A DNA stretch of 64,000 bases from Pseudofabraea citricarpa (Eukaryota; Ascomycota; Leotiomycetes; Helotiales; Dermateaceae): positions 1,054,001 to 1,118,000 of the forward strand of contig JAPWGK010000017.1 of assembly GCA_029641185.1 (NCBI GenBank), read 5' to 3'. Shown in pieces: positions 32,976 through 42,568 of the stretch. Under the pieces are notes generated by a model. That model worked only from the letters and a program-made list of their open reading frames with translations. It did not search any database and had not been told where the DNA came from. The position numbers and the translations under genes are program-made. Each line of letters begins with the position of its first letter. Position 1 is the stretch's first letter.

Positions 32976-35536
32976 ATGGTCAACATTCTCTGTGCTTTGT
33001 TTCCCCTCCTTATTGGATGTCCTAAGCCGACAACGACCACCTCATCGGCCAAAACAACCTCTACTTCTTCCTCGGTGAAGTCTTCCTCGTCTTCAATCAA
33101 GACAACAAGTAGTTCCAATATTGTATCATCGATCGCTGCTTCGTTGACAGGCACAACTTCAAAGACGTCGAGCGTCAAGCTGAGCAGTTCAAGTGCATTG
33201 AGCAGTTTAAACGGCTTAAGCAGTTCACTTGGATCAAGCAGCTCACTTGGCTTAAGCAGTTCCTCGACGTCGAGCAGTGCAAGCAGTTCAGGCACTATTG
33301 TGGTCAACCAGACCGTCAATGCGATCACCGACGAGGTTATCCCCACCGGTCACCAGGGGCCTACTGTAGCAGCTGCACCTCCAGTATCTACTGTAGCCAC
33401 TGTGCTCGATGGCAATACGGTTAACCTGAATACAACAACGGCGACAAATGCAACTGCCCCGCTCAATGCCACTATCGACATAACTGCCACGAGCGTTTCG
33501 AGCACCGTCTTGATCATTGCTCGCAGCAATGCCACTGCCTACTCTGGATACTCCGGCCTGAGCGGCTACAGAATTCCCTACCAAATCCTTGTTGTTCCCC
33601 AAGAAGGCGCCGTCCTGCCTGCTTTGAATAGCAGTCTGAGAGCTGGAAATTTCGGTGCCATCGTCGTACTTTCAGAAGTCAGTTACGACTATGGAGCTAC
33701 TGGATTCCGCAGTGCTCTCACCAGCGACCAGTGGCTTAGCCTGTATGCCTACCAACTTGCCTTTGGTGTCCGCATGGTCCGCATGGACGTCTATCCGTCA
33801 GCGGATTCGGGAACCGAAGCTCAGGGAGGCTGCTGTGCGTCCGGCCAAGACCAAACAGTATCCATCAGCGACACGTCCAACTTTCCCACCGCAGGTCTCG
33901 TTAAGGGAGCTTTGATGAGCACGACTGGCTTGTACCATTATCCAGCAAACATCATCAACAAAACTCTCGCTACCGAGTTCGCCCAGTTTGGAATCAGTGA
34001 TGGATATCCTCAGGTTTCCACTGCGGGTGTCATCAACAATATTGCCGGTCGCGAGCAGATGGTCTTCTTCACCAGTTCCGCTACAGACTGGAGTGAGACT
34101 TCGAACCTGCTCCAGCACGCATGGATTCATTGGGCTACTCGAGGTTTATACACCGGATTCAGAAGAGTCTACTTCAGCACCCAGGTCGATGATATGATGT
34201 TGAAGTCTGGTACATTTGGCTCCGATGCTACCTTCCGTGTTCGCCCAGACGATATGACCAACATTAAAAACTGGATGGTCACCCTGAACAACAAGCTACC
34301 CGGCGGCAGTAACTACTTCATGGAGATTGGATACAATGGCAACGGCAACATCGAGAACTCCACTTTCGGCGATGATTCCAGTACTGCATGTGGCCAGGGC
34401 CCAATCGAGTACGACAGTCAAGGAACTACCGCTCTAGAGTTTCAGAAGCCCCTCGGAACCGGTGATGATATCTGGATCACTTCTTCAAAGACATACCCAT
34501 ATACCACTGCTTGTACCAATAAGGACCCTCTACTTGTATGGTGGTCTGACCCAAGTAATCTGAACGCGTTTGCTCATATTTCTCACACCTTCACCCACGA
34601 GAGTCAGAACAACGCCACTTTCAGCGACATCAACTATGAGATCTCGTGGAACCAGGCATGGATGAAGCAAGTCGGAATAGCTGGAGCACAAAGATTCAGC
34701 CCGAAGGGTCTCATTCCGCCAGCTATCACTGGTCTCCACAACGGCGATGCACTGAGAGCCTGGAGCGTGAACGGACTCACCAACTGCGTCGGTGATAACA
34801 CTCGACGTGTCCTCGCAAACCCGAATAACGAGCATTGGCCACTGATCTCAACCGTAGCCGACAACGGATTCGACGGTATCCAGATCATCCCGCGCTATGC
34901 AACTAGAATCTACTATAACTGCGATACCATGAATTGTACCGTTTCCGAATGGATCGCTACGTCAGCCGGTGCGGGTGACATCAACACGCTGTTGAATTTC
35001 GAGAGACAAGGAACCGGACGACAGCTGCTCGCACTGAGACACGATGCATACATGTTCCATCAAGCAAACCTACGCCAGATCGACGTCGATTCCGTGACGA
35101 TCAATGGGGTAAGCAGTCAACTATCCTTGATTCAGATGTGGATCGAAACCGTCGTACAAGAGATGATTCGCATCGTGACCTGGCCCTTGGTCAGCATCAA
35201 GCAAGACGATGTAAGTTTTCCTCTCTGTTTTCGGGTAGAACTCAACTAATCCAAATCGAATAGCTCGCAACCACCTTTGTGAACCGTATGGCGGCAGACC
35301 AGTGCGGCGTCAAGATGACGTACAATATGAACCCCGTCGCCCAGACAGTAACAGGCGTCACACTTACCACGAACGGCAACACATGCAGTGTCCCAATCCC
35401 TATCACCGTTCCCGGAACCGTAACCAGCACCCAGGGCTTCCAGACAGAGCAGCTCGGAAGCGATCCGTTGACTATCTGGGTTAAGATGGCTGGCTCTCCT
35501 GTTTCTTTCACGCTCTCTTCGCCTTTGCCTTGGTAG
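32976..35536 (+). CDS. agd3: CE18 galactosaminogalactan deacetylase (Agd3-like B)
   Basis: Exons are 32976-35210 and 35264-35536 around a 53-bp intron, giving 835 residues. The N-terminus is short and hydrophobic (VNILCALFPLLIGC), a likely signal peptide. A Ser/Thr-rich low-complexity linker follows (about 19-108), which would be heavily O-glycosylated. The deacetylase part has STQVDDMML (Asp about 405-406) and SHTFTHES (His about 537 and 541), the metal-binding motifs expected of this carbohydrate esterase family, then GLIPPAITGLHNGD and YMFHQANLR. The C-terminus ends DPLTIWVKMAGSPVSFTL, as in copy A. It deacetylates GalNAc in secreted galactosaminogalactan, making the polymer cationic and adhesive. 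The single intron coincides with the last intron of copy A. Confidence 0.93.
33055..33299 (+). repeat. Ser/Thr-coding low-complexity tract in CE18 B
   Basis: This stretch consists of imperfect repeats of AGCAGTTC-like units (for example AGCAGTTCACTTGG recurring near 33220-33260) and encodes the Ser-rich linker (SSLGSSSSLGLSSSS). It is in frame and absent from copy A. Confidence 0.75.
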
Positions 35537-36093
35537 TTTACTCACCTCACGAGTAGCTTACATTCATTCATTGCTGGTGTTATTGTTTTTCTTTCTTTTG
35601 TCCTTGCATCGGGGGAGGAATGTAGCATATAATCGGTTCTAGATATAAAAACAAATCATAGCTAGGAGTTATAATTTAATACATATACTCACCTACTATC
35701 TTCAACATCATCTACAACCAATTTCAAGAATTCGGAACGTGTTGGAGAGGAGAGTTGTTCTTTGGAATTTGACGAAAGACGAGAAGTATTGGAGTATATG
35801 CTAGCATGTTTCCTGAACTTTGAATGTGAATGCCCGTGTTTTATTTTGGTTTTTATCGATATGCGCCATGTAAGCACTATCTAGTAGAAAAACGATTGGT
35901 TTCTAGTACTTTACTGCTTTGCAACCTCGCCATTTTTCTTTGCCAGTAAACCATCTTCATCATCACGTGGATTTCCACTCTAGTTACTCCTGCGAATGCC
36001 TAACAGATGTTTATCGTACCTTCATAATTTTATTTGTCGTAAGCCACTGCTTGAAATGGGAGGGGATGCTGGTCAGAACGTGCTAGCAAGAGC
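35537..36093. other. Convergent spacer, no gene
   Basis: The 557 bp between the deacetylase B stop and the mutase stop hold no supported gene. A CACGTG core lies near 35965. Confidence 0.55.
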
Positions 36094-37788
36094 TTAAATC
36101 ATTCGCTCTAATCGTCTGATGAGGCCATCCGGTTCTGCGACTCCCTGACTGGCGATCCAGTCGGCGCGCTCCTGCGTGTCGGCAACAGAGTAGATTCGGA
36201 GCTCATCGGCGTTACCAGACGGGCGGACATGAGCAACATCGCCATTCGAAAAGATGATGCGGACTCCGTCTGTGTAGAGGATCTGGGCGACGAGGCCAAA
36301 ATCATATTCTGCAGAAAACACTTTTTGGAGATCTTGGCGAATCTGGTCCAGTCGTTCGGCGTGGGGTTCTTTGAGATCGATCGTGGCATCATCCGCGTCA
36401 CGAATGATAATCTGATCAGGATTATAGACGACATTCTGTATGATGGCTTCAGAGGGTGAGAAGCGTCCCATTATTTTCATACTTGTTGCACGGGGGAAAT
36501 TCCGGAGCAGCGCAGCACGGCTGAAGCGGCGAGGTAGCGTAGAGAAGAGTTTTGGCAGCGTGATCTTGCGGTTGTGAGCTGCGAAAAGAGCACAGAGGAG
36601 GGGAAGGAATGCATCTCTCGTAGGTAGCGCAGTGAGCACGTTGCCGTTTCGTTCAAGATCACAGCCCGTGAGAAAGCCTCCATTGGCTTCCCACCCACAG
36701 ACGCGACTGCGGCCTTTCTCGATGGCGCGCTGCATACCTGCAATCACGTAGGGGCTGCCAATTTTCGTCTTTGGTTCAGTAACAGGAGCTAGAGGTCCAC
36801 GGTCAATAGCATCATTGGTGCTAATGGGGACGACAGCGGCACCGATATCAAGGAACTCAGCAACGACCATGCCCAAGAGGTCGCCGCCGAAGAAGCAGAG
36901 TTTGTCGCCTTCAGGAGCAAGGAGCAATGGCCGATCGCTGTCGCCATCAGTTGAGATGATAGCGTTGACTGTCTTACCGGTCTTTCTCCAGAGATCCTGG
37001 ACTGTGTCGAGCTGGGCCTGGTCGATGGCTTCCGTGTCGATTGGCACGAAAGTGTCGCTGCGACCAGCAGGCGTGACCTCGGCACCAAGAGCTTCGAAAA
37101 TCTCAACCAGGAGATCACGGCCAACGGCTGAGTGCTGGTAAGCGAGCAGCTTAACTCCCTGAAGGGCCTCACCCTTGAAGAAATCAAGGTAGCGTTGGAT
37201 GTATGCATTTCTACCCTCGGGTGTCACGGGCAAGAGATCGGATGGCGCAACACGGAAGATGCCTTGCTCGTTGAACAAAGAGTCGGCGAAGGGCTGCGAG
37301 AGGAGTTCTTCGCGAGTGAGTGCAACCTTGTCGTTGATGGGCTGTTCATCCTTTTTCATGAGCTCACCCCTAGACGTGTTGAGTTTGTAGCCATTGCGGT
37401 CAAAGGGGATATGACTACCCGTGACCATGATACTGCCTTTACCATGCTTGAGAGCCCAGTACGTCAAAGCAGGCGTGGGAATGGCGCCGAGGTTGATGGC
37501 ACGCATGCCTGTATTCTTCAAGGCCTGCTCGACCGCTTGGCAGAGGCCACCGCGACCATTTTCGACATATCCAGTGGAGCTGGGCCGCAGGTCGTACGCA
37601 TAATAGAAGTCATCACCAGTTTGGATGCCACCCTCAGACACTGTCAGAGATTGAAGATAATGGATTTCGGCGGTGACGTTGGTGTAGATTTCGAGCTGAG
37701 TCAAATGGACGACTTCACCACGACGACCACTTGTGCCGAATTTGAGAGGCTGTGGTGTGTAGGCAAGGTTGTCGCGGAGGGTAGTCAT
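36094..37788 (-). CDS. Bacterial-type phosphohexomutase (phosphomannomutase-like)
   Basis: A single exon gives 564 residues from the ATG at 37788; the open frame extends 21 codons upstream without an ATG. All four alpha-D-phosphohexomutase signatures are visible: the phosphoserine loop VTGSHIP (Ser about 125), the metal loop DGDSDR (about 281-286), the sugar-binding loop WEANGGF (about 366-372), and the phosphate-binding loop RPSGNADELR near 524. The reaction is interconversion of hexose 6-phosphate and hexose 1-phosphate in the cytosol, the step before sugar-nucleotide formation. It is a ManB/phosphoglucomutase-superfamily protein, not the HAD-type phosphomannomutase used by eukaryotes for GDP-mannose. 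The WEANGGF form does not settle mannose against glucose or glucosamine. It lies next to the polysaccharide locus, convergent with deacetylase B. Confidence 0.9.
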   Translation of the reverse strand: MTTLRDNLAYTPQPLKFGTSGRRGEVVHLTQLEIYTNVTAEIHYLQSLTVSEGGIQTGDDFYYAYDLRPSSTGYVENGRGGLCQAVEQALKNTGMRAINLGAIPTPALTYWALKHGKGSIMVTGSHIPFDRNGYKLNTSRGELMKKDEQPINDKVALTREELLSQPFADSLFNEQGIFRVAPSDLLPVTPEGRNAYIQRYLDFFKGEALQGVKLLAYQHSAVGRDLLVEIFEALGAEVTPAGRSDTFVPIDTEAIDQAQLDTVQDLWRKTGKTVNAIISTDGDSDRPLLLAPEGDKLCFFGGDLLGMVVAEFLDIGAAVVPISTNDAIDRGPLAPVTEPKTKIGSPYVIAGMQRAIEKGRSRVCGWEANGGFLTGCDLERNGNVLTALPTRDAFLPLLCALFAAHNRKITLPKLFSTLPRRFSRAALLRNFPRATSMKIMGRFSPSEAIIQNVVYNPDQIIIRDADDATIDLKEPHAERLDQIRQDLQKVFSAEYDFGLVAQILYTDGVRIIFSNGDVAHVRPSGNADELRIYSVADTQERADWIASQGVAEPDGLIRRLERMI

Positions 37789-38107
37789 CTTAATACTACA
37801 GGTCGGGGGTTTGCTGTTGCGTTGTTGTTTCTGGTGCAGAGGCAGGATCAATTCAAGCGCGAGTGAATGTGAAGGGGGCTGTAATGAAACAATTGAGCCA
37901 GACGATGTGTAAATGTGTAATATCCCCCTGATGGGGGTGTGGGGATAAGCGAAAATGTGCTGGCTTTAACCCAAACAGTATAGCACGTGATCTGCAGTGA
38001 TACTTGTATCTTACGTCTTGTCTTTTCGACTTATAATATCTGATTTTTATATATACGTGCTTTGAAAAAGTTAGGTTTATGAATCTGACGTGCTACACAT
38101 TTGACGT
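37789..38107. promoter_or_regulatory. Promoter of the mutase gene
   Basis: The 319-bp spacer holds a GCACGTGA element (37983-37990, an E-box core) about 195 bp upstream of the mutase ATG and GC-rich GGGGGT/GGGGAT boxes near 37935. No ORF is supported. Confidence 0.4.
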
Positions 38108-41100
38108 TTACCTGTCCTTGAGTACAAATGTCTCCAAGAACGTAAATGGGAGCAGGTCAATTGGACCATCATACTTATCATAATAAATTTCATACTCAGC
38201 CATATATTCGTCCAGTCTATTCTCCTTTAAACCATACCAAAGTTGAACTTGAAAGCTACTTTTAGGAGCTGTTGCATATGGCACGCCTTCCCTAAATTTG
38301 CAACATGTGTGATTTAGTTTCATCGCTTCGAAGATAAGTATTCTAATACAATCATGTGAATACTGCCTCAACAGGCTCGGTGATGGTGCCGTATTTTTTA
38401 GCCAGGATCGATAAGACAGCTTTTTTGGCCACCCCGGGTACCTATCGTAACTTTTTTTAATTAGGATCGATACTGGTGTACATCCACGAGGCGAACATAA
38501 ACAGGAGCAATCATCATGAGCTAGACTAGGTTCTTGCTGAAGCTGCATTATTTGTGGAATATCACAGCTTACTTGTACGGGGTTGCGTTTGGAAAAGCAC
38601 ACATGATGGCTTATTCGCCAAGCATAGAAGTGCAGACCAGACGAAGCTACATTGACGTGACGTGAAAATTCGTTCGCACCTTTTCGTATGAACCACGCAA
38701 TCATGTCGAAATCGGCTATGGACCAGCTTTGCAAAATAGGCGACAGCCCGTCTTTATTCGGGGAATGGATATCAGTGAAACCGGCTTGCCATAACGTCTC
38801 TGCAATCTGAGGTGTCATTCGAATGCTACCATGGAGGCCTGCTGTATCATAAACACCTTCGTCGTCTAGGTCTAGAGCTTCAGGAATTTGGAATCCATGC
38901 AAAAGCAATGCATTTTTGATGTCTGGTACTCTTTTCTCTAACTTGACAGATCTACTTATGCCGAAGTTCAAGAATTCCTCCTCCGGTAACACAGCTCGAG
39001 CATGAGTTAAGAAGCGTTGATGACGATTTATAAGCGCTCCAACGACGGCATTAACGATATGATATTTCTCCGGGTCTTGAAGCTTCAACGCCATTTTAAG
39101 CAAGCTGGTCCTCCACGGAGTTGCTAAGGCGCAGTCTGCTTGTAGCAGTAGTTTTACCGCTTGTGGGGAGCCCAATGCAACAGCTATATGTATAGGCCGG
39201 CGGCTGTAGTGATCCTTTGCATTAACATTTGCCCCACTGTTGATTAAATACTCTAGAGCTCGCGGCCACTGGACTGCAAAGTGTAATGCTGTAAGTCCAT
39301 TGATTGACGAAATGTGGTTGATGTTCACTCGTTGCACCACACGGAAGAATTCAGGCTCTGAGTGCTGCAAAATTACCGAAACAAGATGCTCGTGTCCATG
39401 TACTAAAAGCCTGTTAGGATTATTGACACACAATTAAGGAGAAGGCAGCTCACGTTCAACCTGTTCCGGAAAACAACGAAACTCAAGGGCCTCTTTTGAA
39501 AAGTGTGTGGAACAATATTGTGGATGGATTCTTTTGGTGCTGTTTAGTGGTCGTGAAAATTCACAACCATTACCTACTAACTTCTTATATATCGTTACAT
39601 TCCGAACCATTTCTGATGCAGAAAATGGATAGCTTTTAAACCCAATCATTCTTTGCGCGAATAGATCAAGTGGAGTGCCACTATGGTATATTGGCTTATC
39701 CCAAATTGGTGGATTCTCGATACTGAGCACATTAGGATTTGCACCATTATCCAACAGAAATTCAATTAGTAGAATGTATTCATCCCCTGGTGTGCATCCG
39801 CCTGGACGCCTCTTCGTACGAAGGGCCTGTTGCCTTACATAAAGACAAATGACTTCCTACATAACTTTTAGTATATGCCTGTGAAGCACAGAATAAGGAA
39901 ATCTGACATGAAGCATGGTGTTACCAAGATGATCTTCATCGAGTGGAGACGCCTTTTGATTCTGGTATAGTTCATGGAGGACAGCTTGTAGATCTGGTAT
40001 GTAGGAAGCACTGTGTCTAAATCCAGAAGATACCAACAGGGTTCGGGTATTATAAAAAGCTTGGAAAGCGGGTGATGTTGCAGTGTCCACTAGCCTGCTA
40101 GTACCTATCACGATAGGCGAAACTGAAAAGCCTCTCCTTGTATTCCAGTTTCTGATCTGTAAACTTAAATCTATTCTACGGGCAAAAAGCCATGGTGGTG
40201 GAACAAATGTTGTAATTAACTCGATGCTTTGCTCTGAGGTTGGATATTTTGGACAATGCGAAAGGTGCTTAGTCCGGAATGATCGTTTGAAATGGAACAT
40301 TGAGATAGGTTCCCAATGATTAGTGTGGCTCTTTGGTCTGCACGTACAGCGCATAGAACTCTGATGCCCTTGAAATTCTGCTTCGATATCTTGAGAAAAC
40401 AACCGGAGAAATTCGTTACTCGAGATGTCGAATGGATTCAAGTCTTCAAGAGATTCCATCAACGGCTTCGGTTGGTCTAGAACTTGATTCACTGTATTCT
40501 GTAACGCAGGGTTGCTTTTTATCAAGCAAGACCACTATATCACGATTAGCCAACGAAACATTGGGGCTAAGAGTACGTTGCCCATACATTATCACGCATA
40601 CTTTGTATCTCCCGAGTCAAAAGTTGAGTATCAGCACTGATTTGGTCCACTTTGGGTAGAATCTCTTCTACGTTAAGCCTTGTGCTGTTCGAGTTCGAAT
40701 CAATTCGTTGTGACTGAAGAAGGATTTCCTTGGTTTCGACCAAGATGGTTGCTGACATCTGATGGGTTTCATCTGTTTGGGGGACCATCTGCCTGGTATT
40801 TTTCAAAATTTCCGATGATGTCTGGTGCAGCTGGCCAACTTGAGGATGCATTTGTTCAAAAGCCACCGCATTCTTGGAGGACGTTGCGTCGATGTTTTGC
40901 ACCAAAGAGACAGTCTGCTGAATGCTTTGATATGCTTGGCCCAGATTCGATTTTATTTCGGAAGACAGCTTCCTGGAAGGAAATATAAGTCAGCGATTGC
41001 GCGAGAAACTCCAGAGAATGAAGTTTATCAAGAACAGACGAGAAATCCCTCCCCTTTGCCAGACTGACAGACGCCTAGCGTCACCGCGACGTCAAGCTTA

Positions 41101-41576
41101 GTTAACAACTTAAGACAACCACAGAAATATTATTTATATCTGAACACTTACAAGTTCGTCTCTGCCAACCACATAGATAGAGAGCTCTTCTGGCGCTCAA
41201 GCCTTGCACAAATTTCCAAGATGTCATCTTTTCTCTTCGCCGTGCGGAAGCCCTTCCACCCACGACGCCACACTGGATCATTTTCATCGCCGGCAACATC
41301 GTCAAGCAGGCCGTCAAGTTTCTGGATCTGGTTTACGTAATGGCGCAACGGGACGTCGACCAGATCTGGAGACGTCAGGGACTGAAAGAGGGTATCGTGG
41401 TCATCGCGGATCTTTTGAGCAAGCTCGAGCTGCTGCCGTAGACTGATGTGAAGATCCTGGATTATCTCGGGCGCATCGCGAATGTTGCTGCAAAGGCGAT
41501 CTAGTTTCGAGTACAGCCGGAGCCCGACGTCGATGAACTGGAGGACGCCTGCTGCGACGCCAAGCGCTTCCGCCAT
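38108..41576 (-). CDS. Ankyrin-repeat protein with fungal STAND-type N-terminal domain
   Basis: Exons on the minus strand are 41576-41152, 40972-40588, 40498-39908, 39856-39454 and 39402-38108 (introns 179, 89, 51 and 51 bp), all in phase, giving 1032 residues. Residues 1-141 begin MAEALGVAAGVLQFIDVGLRL, the pattern of N-terminal domains of fungal NLR/STAND proteins (PigL/SesA/HeLo-like group). A polar, helix-rich segment follows (about 142-270), likely coiled coil. Later come diverged repeats (DHLGNTMLH, EFLLDNGANPNVL) and clear ankyrin repeats (NGLTALHFAVQWPRALEYL, INSGANVNAKDHYSRRPIH). No Walker A P-loop or NACHT module was found between them. Such proteins may sense and relay signals in self/non-self recognition or defence; the function here is inferred from architecture only. 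Confidence 0.8.
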
Positions 41577-42508
41577 TTGATGCAGTGAACGAGGTGAGCA
41601 ATGTGAGTATAAGATTTCGCCGTCAAAGCCAGGTTGATTTGATAATTAGAAGGAAAGATGGTCTCGTTGAGGTAGAAGTAAGGCTGCTCGGTGTAACACA
41701 AGATTTGAAAGTGAGGCTGTAACATCAGAACAGCTGCGTATGGAAGGTGCCAAGCGCCGTTCCACCACTTTCCATTGCACCTGATTCGAGCATATCGATT
41801 CTTCGCTCCTAGCAGTTGACTAGATCTTAAAAATGTTCAATAGCGTTATAACAAAAAAGGAAAGCGCGCTAGAGCCACTGCCTGTGTTTAAGCAATCCCC
41901 TCAGTTACCAGAGATTTTTATCTATCTTTCACTGCCTAGGTACTTATAAGTAAATATCGGTTGAGTATAATCAATAAATCGATAGGCACCGCGCTGAGTG
42001 ACTACTCGTTTTGAAGGCATTGATTTATCGAAGGAGAGAGGAATTTCTACAGGAGGCAGGCATCTATATAGGTAGTAGCCGGTTACATGACTATTCTTCC
42101 AACACTAAATACTAGGAAGTTAAAAATTATATCATTCTTAAAGGCTTTCTGCCTCTTATTTACGACTAATTATCAAAGTCATAATAGAGTTAATATCGCC
42201 GTAGTAAAAAGAACCCCCTTTGAAGAAATATAAAAGAAGGTATACTTCTTGTTAAACTCTGTACAAAATCAAACTGATATAACACGTAGAAGAGTAAACC
42301 AAGCCTTTTACAAGCCCGCGTGAGAAGAAGCAAGGCTACGTACGCGTGGTTGAAGATCACAGATGGTGAATAATACCCAAATTGCATACGAGTAAAATTT
42401 ATAATTCATGTTTGTGATTTATATCCTTAAGCTAACTATCAGGTAATGGTATGTGGTATCATGCAGTCTTCGAATTCCATCCTTTCTAATCCTCCCGTGC
42501 CTATGCCT

Positions 42509-42542
<34 letters not shown>

Positions 42543-42568
42543 TATGAATTTGCTTCCATCTATTCGTT
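41577..42568. other. AT-rich intergenic region with hexamer repeat
   Basis: About 1 kb without a gene. The first part is the promoter of the ankyrin gene. The middle (about 41820-42420) is AT-rich and looks decayed. At 42500-42541 seven hexamers run in tandem, just beyond the lipase stop. Confidence 0.5.
42500..42541 (+). repeat. Hexanucleotide tandem repeat, 7 copies
   Basis: CCTATG occurs twice and CCCATG five times without interruption. It lies in the presumed 3' untranslated region of the lipase gene. Confidence 0.95.

Noticed and set aside
32963..33346. 127-codon minus-strand frame rich in Leu, Glu and Val
   Set aside because: It is the antisense image of the Ser-rich linker of deacetylase B and has no independent support.
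36789..37866. Large frames opposite and alongside the phosphohexomutase (for example plus 37132-37866)
   Set aside because: The mutase frame carries all four superfamily signatures; the others are shadows caused by its GC-rich third positions.
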